Source: Carallia brachiata (taxonomy: Eukaryota; Streptophyta; Magnoliopsida; Malpighiales; Rhizophoraceae). From it: 64,000 nucleotides of DNA. The position numbers and the translations under genes are program-made. The notes beneath the pieces were generated by a model. It did no database searches, had not been told where the DNA came from, and saw only the letters and a program-made list of their open reading frames with translations. The first letter of the stretch is position 1. Each line of letters begins with the position of its first letter. Of the stretch, positions 50,701 to 62,363 are shown in pieces. The stretch covers positions 1,457,908 to 1,521,907 of the forward strand of contig JADCRB010000067.1 in assembly GCA_021464245.1 (NCBI GenBank), read 5' to 3'.

Positions 50701-52366
50701 TCAATTATTTGTTTTTTTTTTTTACCTGAGAAAATGTACTTATCTATGCGCTTCCTCTTAATCCTCTTGTGCAATACAGAAAACATGGCAAAGATTGAGA
50801 ATCATAGACATACTTCATGATGCAGTTCCTTATCCCCATGACAGGGTGGGGTGGCCTATGCACGTAAAGGTAAAAGCTTCATTTGGAAATGATTCAAGGC
50901 TTTGATGAACGAATCATCTCATCAAGTTGGTCTAGTTATACTATCATTGCTTGTTTTTCGAGGACCAGATGGTAGTTGTGTATTTCAGTACATTTTAAGG
51001 CACAAAACTTGCAAAATTGTAGTATTCTTTCTTCCTGCTCGTCCTTTTTGTTCCCTTCCCTTATTCATTTAGACATTCATAATAGTTTGCAAGTTGGTCT
51101 TTAGCACTTAAGTTTCATGAAATCTGAGAAGATTTGACCTGGATTACTGAGGCAAATTAAGATGCTGCTTTATCTTCTTGGGGATATATAAAATTTTGAG
51201 TCCTATTTGCCAAATTAACTTTCAGATAGTAGAAGCCATCTGATGACTACAGCCAATAAAAAATTATGTGACTGAAATGAAATTCAAAAAGAAAAAATTA
51301 TGTGACTGAAATGAAATTCAAAAGAACTGCATAATTTATTTACAAGCACACTGAGAGATTCATTTGATTCGAACTTAACATATAATTGTCAATCTGTCAA
51401 ATTTATCCACACTCTGAGTTTTCCGCTCACCTGCCAGAGTACTTTGGCTTGCTTTCCTTGTTTTTGTCAATTTTTTTTTTCTTTTAATATTCTGATCATT
51501 AACCTTCCCTTTAATAAATATTTGCCCCTTGATGAATATTGTGAGAGCATGTCTGCACATTTTGGATCCTTTATGGTCAGCATTTGGATATTTCCATCAG
51601 TCGGATTCAGAAAGGATTTTGAATATTCCTTGGTTCTACTAGATTTTCTATAGCAGTGTGTTTGGCTGTGACAAGATTACTGTAGTTACATTATGAAATT
51701 TGCACTTTTGCTGATATATTTATTTATGCACGTCTTGTTTTTCTTTCAAAGCCTTGGGCATCACTGCTTGTGTTATATTGCATACTAAATTGTTGGTGTG
51801 CTGGAAAGCTGATGGAGAAAGTTGTAAGCAGGTAGCACGGAGACGGTTTCAGTCTCAGAAAGATGCATCTTCTTTCGGCTGGGTTTATTGTGGGTCACAT
51901 AATTTTAGTGCAGCTGCATGGGGTCGACCAAGTGCCAATCCAATTGGTTTAAAGTCAACTGAACCTAGGGAGACTAACTCTTCTTTTGGTTCAAGACTTA
52001 TTGTCTGTAACTATGAAATTGGGATCCTTTTTGTTTTTCCTCCAGCACAGACAGACAGCTGCAGAAGTAAAGATCTTGCAGGTTTGGATGATATTGCTTT
52101 GCCATTTGTTGTGCCAGCTCCTAAATACAGGCCATGGGATAGGCCTGCAACAGCAAGGGCAATGAGAGGCATTAGCAGAATTGACTGCACAAGAGGGACA
52201 GAAACTTGTAGAGTTTGCAACTGCAGAAGAAGATATAATGGAAGAGATCCCCGATGAAGAAGATGAAGTTGTTGAGACAAATGAGTACTCTGCAGAGGAG
52301 AAGGAAGAGGAGAAAGTTTATGCTGAGACCTTATGGATTCAAGTTGACTCATCTCAGAGCTGTTGA
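44766..52366 (+). CDS. TDP1-beta: FHA-domain tyrosyl-DNA phosphodiesterase (TDP1-beta type), frame-broken
   Basis: Thirteen exons: 44766-46194, 46468-46602, 46717-46861, 47465-47740, 47953-48214, 48327-48355, 49022-49234, 49329-49436, 49958-50009, 50103-50209, 50296-50424, 50780-50869 and 51832-52366. They would give about 1,170 residues. An N-terminal FHA domain (about 75-185) has GRAACDCEF, SKRH and NGVFVNG. The phospholipase-D-like catalytic motifs are HPK...SANL (exon 3) and MHVK...GSHNFSAAAWG (exons 12-13). The family removes peptide or other adducts from DNA 3' ends, repairing topoisomerase I lesions in the nucleus. Two frame breaks occur: a one-base shift near 45435-45445 (TTT run) in exon 1, and a two-base deficit in GAGAG at about 52165-52170 in exon 13, 60 codons before the end. 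Exon phases close only if both are allowed for. Exon 6 is 29 nt, and the intron after exon 7 is GC-AG. It may be a decaying allele or contain sequence errors. Confidence 0.88.
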
Positions 52367-52888
52367 AATCCAGTCAGTAGTCGACAAGGTTTTCAATTCT
52401 GGGAGCAGAATATAGTTTACCTTTTGTGAAATGTCATTCCTTCTGAAATTGTGGAAGACATTATGGATTTATTTGCCAAAAATGGATTAAGTTAGGAATT
52501 AGCCATGTTCCTGATTGGCCATCAAGGCTGCAGAAACTGTAAATTAATTCAGATTTTACAGAAGAGGTTTAGCAACGATTGTGCATAGTTGAATTCGTTT
52601 AACGGGGGGTTGATCTCGAGGATGTCATTAGAGTTGTATCATTCCATTGTAATTCTTTGATAAGTAGGCCAATGATTTGTATTGCCTACAAAAATTTACA
52701 TCCTGAAATAATTACTTATGTTCATCTTTTCTTCTCCTCCTCTTTAGAATTAAGCTATTTTTATGTAGTTGGTCTTTTTTCCACCATCAAATTGCATGTT
52801 CACATGGGGTTGCGTTGTTGCCAGCCTCCTGTAACCGCATCCCTCGAACATAGCACATGAAAAATTTTCCTGAAACAAATTCTTCGGA
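52367..52888. other. TDP1-beta 3' region and PPR leader
   Basis: A tandem spacer of 522 bases between the TDP1-beta stop and the PPR start. It should hold the TDP1-beta 3' UTR and the short PPR promoter. No other gene was seen. Confidence 0.55.
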
Positions 52889-55050
52889 ATGCACCGTGCC
52901 GGGTCATTGTATCACTGCCTTCCTTTGGTCTCTCGTAAACCTGTCTTAAACCCTTGTGTTTTGTATCCGTTCATCTTTTCCAGCAGTTTCGGCTGCTCTC
53001 CTGATTTAACAGAAAGCTTTTACGACCGTCTTCTTCGATACTGTAATGGCTTGTCGTCTCTCAAACAGATACATTCAGCTCTTACTACGATCAGTTTTCT
53101 CTATGAAAGCGTCCACTTGGGTGCCCAAATTATCATCAAGTACGCCAAATTAGGGGATGCAAACAGTGCTAGGTTATTGTTTGATGGAATGAATGATCAT
53201 GGGGAGAAACCCAGTTCTTTCCTTTGGAATACGATGATTCGGGCTTATGCCAATGGCGGCCATTGTCTTGAAACCATGAATTTGTATACCCTTATGCGCG
53301 GAACCGGAATATCGCCAAACAACTATACTTTCCCTTTTGTATTTAAAGCCTGCTCTTCCAACTCGTTGATTCTTCAAGGGAAAACCTGTCACGGGGAAGC
53401 TGTGAAAACTGGGTTTGACTTGGATTTATATGTCGAGGCTGCTTTGGTCGGCATGTATGCAAAATGTGCCCAATTCGGTGATGGTCGCAAGATATTCGAC
53501 GAAATGCCTGTTAAGGATTTAGTTTGCTGGACAGCTATGATTACAGCGTACGAACAGGCTGAAAAGCCTGACGAGGCTCTCGTTTTGTTTCGGAAAATGC
53601 AGCAAGAAGGCCTTTTGGCTGATTCCGTTACTATAGTGAGTGTCGCCTCTGCTATTGGTCAATTAGGGGATACTAAGATGGCTGAGTCAGTTCATGCTTA
53701 TGCCATTCGCAACTCACTTTTTGAGAATATATGTGTTGGCAACTCAATTATAGCCATGCATACCAAATGTGGCAATTTGGAAAAGGCCCGTGTTGTTTTT
53801 GATACCATGTGCGACAGAGATATTCTCTCGTGGAATTCTATGCTCACTGGCTATGTCCAAAATGGACAAGCTAGCGAAGCTCTGTTACTTTTTGATGATA
53901 TGATTGATTTTGAAGTTGAGCCTAGTCCAGTGACAGCATTGATCATGGTTGGGGCCTGTGCTTATTTAGGCTCCATCTGTCTTGGTAGGAAGTTCCATGA
54001 CTATGTAGTCAATAGCAATATGGATGTCGACATGAATCTCAGGAATGCATTGATGGATATGTATGCAAAGTGTGGAGACTTGGCAACTTCTGTTGAAATG
54101 TTCAATGATATTCAGCCAAGCAAGCGGGATGTGAGTTCTTGGAATGTACTGATATCGGGGCATGGGATGCATGGACATGGAAAAGAAGCACTGGAACTGT
54201 TATCAAGAATGCAAGAGAAAGGGGTTGAGCCAAACCACATTACTTTCACATCCATTCTCTCTGCTTGCAGCCATGCGGGACTTATCGATGAAGGTAGAAG
54301 GTGTTTTGCAGACATGAGAAGGATGTCCGTAAAACGAGAGGTTAAACACTATGCTTGCATGGTAGATATGCTTGGCCGAGCAGGGCTACTGGAAGAAGCA
54401 TTTGATATGATTAAAGAGATGCCATTGCCTCCAAATGATGCAGTATGGGGTGCTCTGCTCTTAGCTTGCAAAGTCCACGGCAACATGGATTTGGGGGAAA
54501 TTGCCGCTAATAATCTGTTCCGGCTTGAGCCAGACCATACAGGATACTACGTGCTGATGGCAAATGTGTATGCCGCATGGAACAAATGGCAAGAAGTCGG
54601 GGAGCTGAGACAAAATTTGAGGAGCAAGGGATTGAAGAAACCTGCAGCATTTAGTACAATTGAGCATGGCAAAGAAATTCATGGGTTTCACACAGGAGAC
54701 CGAGAAAATCCTCACTGGCTAGACGTTTACAAAAGAGTAGAGAGCCTGGCAGTTGAGATGAAGATGGCTGGTACGTGCCAGACCTGTCTTGTGCTCTTCA
54801 TGATGTGGAAGAGGAAGACAAAGAGCACATTCTGAAATATCACAGTGAGAAGCTAGCTGTGGCTTTTGGGATTATAAAGATTGACCCAACAATGGAAATA
54901 CGGGTGACAAAGAATCTTCGTGTTTGCAACGATTGCCACTCAGCCTTCAAGTTTATTTCATTCATATATGGACGGAAGATTATTGTAAGAGATACAAACC
55001 GGTTCCATCACTTTCAGGGTGGCATTTGCTCGTGCAAGGATTACTGGTGA
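52889..55050 (+). CDS. PLS-class PPR protein with E and DYW domains, one frameshift
   Basis: Intronless, like most plant PPR genes. An N-terminal stretch rich in hydroxylated and basic residues could target an organelle. Tandem PLS repeats follow from about residue 75 (for example [54 protein letters not shown]). After E motifs comes a DYW cytidine-deaminase-like domain with [10 protein letters not shown] and CNDCHSAFK as zinc and catalytic ligands, ending in CKDYW. Such proteins specify C-to-U editing sites in mitochondrial or plastid RNA. The first frame stops at 54835. The DYW part lies one frame over and ends at 55050, with the join near 54768-54774 after EMKMAG. Total length 2162 nt is one base short of a complete frame of about 720 residues, so a single missing base explains it. 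I cannot name the Arabidopsis orthologue or editing site. Confidence 0.9.
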
Positions 55051-55721
55051 ACTGGCCCGGCTGAATTTTGGTAAACTAGCTTTTGCGGTCAGCTTTTGGG
55101 GTCTGGGAGAATTTTGGGAGCCGACTCTAATCTTTTGTCAGCTTGCTAATTGTGATCAAGGCCGTCGGCGTAAATGGCTTTCTTTCAGTCAAGTTTTTTT
55201 AATCAACTCCCCCATTCCATCATTTTGACTTCCTCCACGAGGACAGTCACAAAAACTACGTACATCGACGGTGCCGTTACATTTGTTTCTGCGACGAAAC
55301 ATGAAAAACTTGGTTCGAAATTTAGAATGGTCAGCGGAGCCCAAGTGGGTCAAGAAAGGCAGGGCAGGAGACCGACACCAAAGGTGGCTTGTGCCTTGTG
55401 GTTGTGGCTGGATAAGGCTTAGAGACACGTTTTCTAGATGGAAAAGAAAAAAAAATGCGTCAAAAATTCTTTGTCCTTGCCCGACAACGAATATTTGCAA
55501 TCATCATAAAATTTTTTATAATAAAAAAATTACATAAATATCACAATAGATAATTATAAAAGATCGAAACTTCTTTATAATTGGATAAAATTTCAGATAA
55601 AAAATTTTCTGATACTTTCTAGATTCATTTGCTTCCGTGAGCAACTGGCCAACTGGGTCTCCAGGCACTCGGTCGCTTTCTTGCAAGAGGCAGTAATCCC
55701 GCAAAATAGTGGGCTTTTGGG
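55051..55721. other. PPR 3' region and distal ClpD promoter
   Basis: No gene was seen. The frames on both strands at 55174-55537 overlap each other without family features. An AT-rich patch at 55500-55600 precedes the ClpD promoter. Confidence 0.5.
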
Positions 55722-55954
55722 CACATGTCTATACTTACTTACCAATGTCCATGAAAGGTGGTGGCTTGACGTGTCAACTAACTCCTCTTCTTTTTCAATC
55801 TCAATTTCTTCTACTCTATTCCTTCCTTTCTTCATCATCTGCTCCTCCTCTCTCTTTGTCTCTTTCTTCAAGGTTTCTGAGATACCCCACAGGACAGAAG
55901 AAAGCAAAGTCTGCATTTTTCTCTACATGGTCAATGATTTTAGCATTTATAAAA
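55722..55954 (+). promoter_or_regulatory. ClpD/ERD1 promoter with MYC-like and ABRE-like motifs
   Basis: CACATG (the CATGTG MYC-like core on the other strand) lies at 55722-55727. An ACGTGTC ABRE-like core inside TTGACGTGTCAA lies at 55769-55775. A TATAAAA box lies at 55948-55954, about 75 bases before the ATG at 56028. In Arabidopsis ERD1, dehydration and senescence induction is known to depend on a CATGTG motif bound by NAC factors. The same motif here is suggestive but is only six bases long. Confidence 0.45.
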
Positions 55955-56027
55955 CAACCCAAATAAACCCACCCAACAATAAATCTTCCTGCCTTTCCTT
56001 TCCTTTCCTTTTGATTCTCCAGAAATT

Positions 56028-59000
56028 ATGGAGGTGCTATCTTCATCACCTCTATCAATTCACTCGAGATGGGAATTGGGTTCCTTTCCTCAGTCACTGC
56101 CACGTTTTGCTTTTCAATCTAATAATAGCAGCATGGTCTTGCCTTCTTGTTCTTCTTTTTTGGGGGGCATTCCAATTTCACAGAGGTCCTGCCATACTAA
56201 CAAACCCCTTTCTTTAAAGCGTCCTCGTCCACGCAGAAACAGTAGAAATTTCCAGGTTTCTGCTGTGTTTGAGAGATTTACCGAGAGAGCAGTAAAGGTG
56301 GTGGTTTTCTCTCAGAGAGAAGCCAAGGCCTTGGGCAAGGACTTGGTGTTTACCCAGCATCTTTTGCTGGGTTTGATTGGCGAGGATCGGGACCCAAATG
56401 GGTTTCTTGGCTCTGGAATCAGGATTGATAAAGCCCGTGAAGTCGTTCAAAACATTTGGCGTGATGATGCCGATGCTATTAGTTCAGCTTCTAGCAGTGA
56501 AGGAGTGAATGGAGGCAAGTCCATCAACGTGTCGTTCTCTATCAGCACCAAGCGGGTTTTTGAAGCTGCTGTTGAATATTCGAGGACTATGGGCCATAAG
56601 TTCATTGCACCGGAGCACATAGCTATTGGGTTATTCACTGTCGATGATGGGAGTGCCACTCGGGTCCTCAACAGGTACGGTTTCATGCTTACTGAGCAAA
56701 GTATTTGATATAGCAATAGCTAGACAGCTAAACTATCTTTGGTTTGCTCTAGAAACCGAAAGTCCTCCAGGATATAATGAGCCGACTTGATTTTTTAAAG
56801 ATTTAGGGAGGCGATTGTCTTTTTTCCTTGTTGAAGAAAGGACGTATTTTTATATGCTTGCACATGTGCAGTGTAGCCCAATTGAGAGCATTATCACTCT
56901 CCTTGAGAAAGGAAACACAGTGAAATGCTTGAAAGGGAATCTAAAAGTTCCTCCCCAGATCGTAGGAGAAAATGCACACTGTGCCTGCTCTGTACTTTGT
57001 ACTGTCAATGCTCTGTCAACTTGGCTGACGTCAGTGATGTATTGGGTATAAAAGCACATTATTAAAATTCTTATCAGATAGATTTTCCGTATCCTTGTTA
57101 ACGAGTACAGAAACATAATGAGCAGGAGTAAAAGAAATCCAAAATAAAGTTGCTGCTTTTAGGCACGAATTTTGTTTTCTATATGCCTGTTTCTTTCCTG
57201 TCTTTTGGATCTATTTTGAATTAGATGCACGTCTGATTTCTGTTTGTGTCCTGAATGAGTAATTTCAGATTGGGAGCAAATCTTGATCACTTGGCAACTC
57301 TGGCAATGTCCAGACTTCAAGGGGAACTGGCTAAGGATGGAAGAGAACCACGTATGGGATCCAAAGGGGCACACGAAAAGCCCTTTTCCAGAAAAGCAGC
57401 TGCTTCAAGATCCTCTGAGAAAACGAGAGGTAGATGTCTACATTTTTATTATCCTTGGCCTGTTTGTGTTGCAAGAACAAAGACAAAAGCTTTATCATTT
57501 AATTGTTTTTGCTAGAGAAAAGTGCTCTGGACCAATTCTGTGTGGATCTTACTGCTCGTGCCAGTGAAGGACTCATTGATCCTATTATTGGGAGAGAGAC
57601 AGAAGTTGAACGAATTGTGCAGATACTTTGCCGCAAAACCAAAAATAACCCTATTCTTCTTGGTGAAAGTGGAGTTGGAAAGACAGCGATTGCTGAAGGA
57701 TTAGCTATAAAAATTGCGCAGGCCGATGTTCCAGCTTTTCTCCTTGTAGGTTTATTCCCAAGCAAGCGTTGTTCCTTCAGTTCTATAAACTATTATTGTC
57801 TTCCAAATGCATGTCTTTGTGGTGTTTCCCTTTTTCAGCTTTTTACTTTGATTGTTGTTCTGTCTCCAGGTGAAACGTGTTCTGTCCTTGGATATAGGGC
57901 TATTAATTGCTGGCGCAAAAGAAAGGGGAGAGTTAGAGGCACGTGTCACTAAATTAATTAGAGAGATATTAAAAGAAGGTGGCTCTATTTTGAATTTCAT
58001 TTGGATACAGAGAGCTTTTATTTCCGCTGGTCATGATATGGGTGTGTTGCAGGTAACATAATTCTTTTCATTGATGAAGTGCATACACTTGTTGGAGCTG
58101 GCACAGTTGGACGTGGAAACAAGGGATCTGGCCTTGACATTGCTAACTTATTGAAGCCAACACTTGGGAGGGGCGAAATACATGTAATTTTCCCATATAT
58201 TATTATTCTTTTTAATAATGCTATAGAATTGGTCATAAATGATAGATATAGGAGATCGTTTGTTGATCCTGTTGTAGTTCCAACATGAAGGCGGTTGATA
58301 CAGGCAAAAAATGCTAATTTGGAAGGGGAGGGAAACAGCATTTTGCTGTGTCCCTTTAATCCGTTCTCCTCCACTTCATATTTACTTGCCTTGCTTGGTA
58401 GTATTAGGTCGCCCTTATTGGAGGCATGTTGTTGGTCAGCAGTGAAAGAATATATTGGGAATTCTTAGTGGTAAAGGACGTCGCTTTATGACTTGTCTTC
58501 TGATACACTGGTTTACCTTAATGTTTCATGTTTGAACAATGACTGCATCTCATGCAGTGTATTGCGTCCACGACCATGGATGAGTACAGGCTGCACTTTG
58601 AAAGTGATAAAGCATTGGCACGGAGATTCCAGCCTGTGTTGATTAATGAGCCAAGTCAGGTAGCCGCATTTCTGCATTCATCTTTTCTCCCCACTGATCC
58701 TCGGGTTTATCCTCTGTCTAATTGTTAATTGAAAAAAAAACATATGTATAGGAAGATGCTGTCAAGATATTGTTAGGCTTGCGCCAGAAATATGAGGCCC
58801 ATCATAACTGCAAATTCACCCTGGAAGCAATAAATGCTGCTGTGTACTTGTCAGCAAGATATATTGCTGACAGGTATCTTCCAGATAAAGCTATTGATCT
58901 AATTGATGAGGCAGGAAGTAGAGCTCGTTTTGAAGCCTATGGAAGGAAGAAAAAACAGCAAACGTCTATCCTTTCAAGGACTCCAGATGACTATTGGCAA

Positions 59001-61054
59001 GAAATCAGAACTGTTCAGGCCATGCATGACTTGGTAATGATATTGCTTAGTTGAAAAATTGCCAGGGTTCTCATTATTGTAATGACGGTGTCAGCCTCTA
59101 TTGTCCAATGCAAGCAGGTTACGGCAAATCAGGCGGGGAAAGATGACAGTGGTTCCAGCATGGATAACTCTGGGGAAATCATTTTGGAGTCCCCTTTGAC
59201 TTCAGCTTCAGATATCGATGAGTGAGACATCTAGACTGTTTTATAAAAGCAGTAAGCCTGCATTAATGCTTCATTTCTGTTTCTAAGCGTATATCTTGCT
59301 GTGATTTTTCTCAGAGTGACAGTGGTTGGGCCAGATGATATAGCAGCAGTCACTTCAGTGTGGTCGGGGATCCCGACGCAGCAGCTTACTGCTGATGAAA
59401 GAATGTCTCTGGTGGGTCTTGAGGAGGAGTTGAAGAAACGGGTTATTGGTCAAGATGAGGCTGTTGCTGCAATATCTCGAGCTGTCAAGAGATCACGGGT
59501 GGGCCTGAAGGATCCCAAGAGGCCCATTGCAGCAATGCTGTTTTGTGGCCCAACTGGGGTTGGTAAGACCGAACTAGCAAAAGCCTTGGCAGCATGCTAT
59601 TTTGGATCGGTAATGCCTCCCCGGTATCCGGACAGCTGTTTTGCTTGAAATTTAATTCAAATGAGAGTTATCCTTTTACAAGAATGTTCACTGTTTCAAT
59701 GAGACCCAAACTTGGAGGGCTCCATGGGCTGGCTTAAAATATGTTTTCTAAGAACCATTGGTGACTTAAGTGGGAAAGTTTAATAGTTTGACATGGTTCC
59801 GTGGCATTTGTCATAAGTGGATTGTCATTCCTATTTTCTTTGTGAGATTCCAATTCTCTTCTCCCCGTAAATTTTTGTTTCAGGAGTCAGCCATGCTGAG
59901 GTTGGACATGAGCGAATATATGGAGCGGCACACTGTCAGCAAGTTAATAGGATCACCCCCAGGTTATGTTGGTTATGGTGAGGGTGGCACTCTAACAGAA
60001 GCTATTAGAAGACGACCTTTCACATTGATTTTGCTTGATGAAATAGAGAAAGCCCACCCAGATATATTCAATATCCTTCTCCAAATGTTTGAAGATGGCC
60101 ACCTTACAGATTCTCAGGTTTGTTCCAACTGTTATAGGTTTCTTAGACAATGATAAGGACAATAAAATGTGCTCTGATTTTCTTCTTTTCGCGAGGAAAA
60201 GTATAATTGCCATCACGAAAAGTGCATTTCATTAGCCAAGTATTCTGTTGGATGATACTGTAGCTAATAGTCCCATTTAGTCTATTAACTTGGAAGGGCC
60301 ATTTTTGCAGGGACGAAGAGTATCAGTTAAGAATGCATTGGTAGTGATGACGTCAAATATAGGTTCTGTTGCCATCGCAAAAGGTGGTCGCACCTCCATA
60401 GGTTTCTTGCTTGCAGATGATGTGTCATCATCTTATGCTGGAATAAAAGCATTGGTAATGGAAGAACTAAAGAACTATTTTCGGCCCGAGTTACTCAACA
60501 GGATAGATGAAGTAGTGGTATTCCGTCCCCTTGAGAAGACTCAGGTTCGTCATGTTTCATTATTTTGTTCAAGTCCCGTGACCCTTCAAGAAGTCTTTAA
60601 GGGCCTAATAGCAAGTTACTACCATTTTACACATTGGAACCTGAAAGCAATTGTGATTCTGAATTACATGTTACCGTGAAAAATTGTTGATTACAATTAC
60701 TTAATGTTTTTCTTCAATCTAGTCATTAACATCATCTGTTCGTCTCAGATGCTCAAGATTTTAAATCTGATGCTGCAAGAGGTGAAATCGAGGCTAAAAT
60801 CTCTCGGAATTGGTTTGGAGGTGTCTGATTCGATCAAGGATCTTGTATGCCAACAAGGGTACGACAAGGCTTATGGTGCCCGGCCTCTTAGAAGAGTGGT
60901 TACTCAAGTAATTGAGAATCCACTAAGCGAAGCGCTGCTTGCCGGGAAATGTCAGCCAGGGGACACAGCGATTGTTGATCTGGATGCTTCAGGAAATCCG
61001 GTTATTATAAATGGGTCAGATCAAAGTATCCGGTATACAGCAACAGTCCTGTAG
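56028..61054 (+). CDS. CLPD: ClpD / ERD1, plastid Hsp100 chaperone of the Clp protease
   Basis: Twelve exons (56028-56674, 57269-57429, 57516-57745, 57870-57978, 58053-58183, 58558-58659, 58752-59033, 59118-59221, 59316-59610, 59884-60117, 60311-60544, 60749-61054) give 944 residues, matching Arabidopsis ERD1. A Ser/Arg-rich chloroplast transit peptide covers about 1-75, followed by a Clp N-domain ([18 protein letters not shown] onward). AAA1 has Walker A GESGVGKT (319-326) and Walker B ILFIDE (386-391). AAA2 has GPTGVGKT (667-674) and LILLDE (735-740). It unfolds stromal substrates with ATP and passes them to ClpP/R. It belongs to ClpD rather than ClpC by its divergent linker ([14 protein letters not shown]) and C-terminus. 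The gene is induced by drought and senescence in Arabidopsis. It lies downstream of an RBOH here, as ERD1 does beside RBOHC. No defects were found. Confidence 0.96.
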
Positions 61055-62126
61055 TCTCTTGGTTGCAAATGTCGTCGCTCTTATTTATGTTGTACATCTT
61101 ATACAGGTATTGTAAATGATGTACGAGTCTTGTATTTGAGACTTTACATGGTCAATTGATCCAAGTGTATATAAGTATAAAAGCAACACAAAGCTATTCT
61201 TTGAATTAAAATTCATAGAGTTCAAGCACTCTTTATCTTGTACTCATTACATAAAACAAAAATTCCATGACTAAAATCTCGAGACTTCTCTTGGATACAG
61301 TTTCAGTATCATTGAGTTAAAAGAAAACTCATTAGTAGCCATTTATTATTTTGAACTTTGACTGGAAAGGGAAAGGTTAAGATCAAAGTAAAGGGTTAAA
61401 TGTGTTTACATTTTTTTTTTTCGATGAAATACTTTTTTACATATCACTCAATGTGATGGTCTATTTGACCTGAGTTTGATTTCTTATTATTGGGTTTTAA
61501 AATGTCAAGAATACTGTGTATTAAATGATATGAATTCCAAACTCATTAATATTACAGTCGGATATGAGAGAGGCTGACTTGAACTTGTAATGTTCAAGTG
61601 GTGAGTTTTATTTGTGAGAAAAATTGAATAAGAACGCTAACTAATGATACTTGACTTTAATTTATGAGTGCGATAACATATGTATTGACGATGCACTTTT
61701 TTTTTTTTTTTTTGGGTGAAAACTACAGAAAAACCCTTTCCAAACATTTCATGTACTCTTAATTCTACATTGAAGTCTCTTTGTTGGAAGATTTTTTCAA
61801 TGGTAAAAAGATAAAAACAAAATCAAAACCGGCGTCGTGGGCCACCGGTTGCGTATCCTTTTGGCCCAAATGCTCATGGGCCAGGCTTGTGTATTCTTTT
61901 CACTGCGAACGGCGTCGTACTTTTCAGCACCGTCTAGCCTTTTTGTCTTCCCCTGCACTATTGTGCCCCTTCCCCTGTCAAAACAAAATTGGGCAAGCGG
62001 CAATAACCAGATGGTCCAGATTTTATTTTAATTATTATTAGGGCTTTTTAAATCTTTTAAATTTTTTTGGTTTTTCTTTTTCCGGTGGAGAATCGAAGAC
62101 GCATTAGGGCACTGCCTCCATCCCCG
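61055..62126. other. ClpD 3' region and FRIGIDA promoter
   Basis: The ClpD 3' UTR should occupy the first 150-200 bases. A poly-T run at about 61698-61713 and AT-rich sequence follow. The last 200 bases upstream of the FRI start are CT-rich leader. The overlapping frames at 61781-62041 on both strands are not convincing. Confidence 0.5.
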
Positions 62127-62363
62127 ATGGCGAAACTTCCCGCGCATACCGTCCTTAATCCCGACAACCGCCCACCGCGCTTCGCCTCCGTTAAACGAGA
62201 ATCTGAATGCCCGCCGCCTCAGCACAACCGTCAAAGCCTCCTGTCGCCGTCTCCGCCCGGCAGTCGGCGCCGCAATCGCGTGTCAAGGACGAACCACTCG
62301 ACCTACCTTTGGTTCCAGTCTCACAACCAGCACCACAACCGCCGCGACGAGAGCAACAGCTAA
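62127..62363 (+). other. Upstream ORF overlapping the FRIGIDA start out of frame
   Basis: An ATG at 62127 opens a 78-codon frame (MAKLPAHTVLNPDN...) that runs 157 bases past the FRI ATG at 62207 in another frame. As a real uORF it would lower FRI translation. Alternatively one indel between the two ATGs would make it the true N-terminus. The sequence alone does not settle this. Confidence 0.4.
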
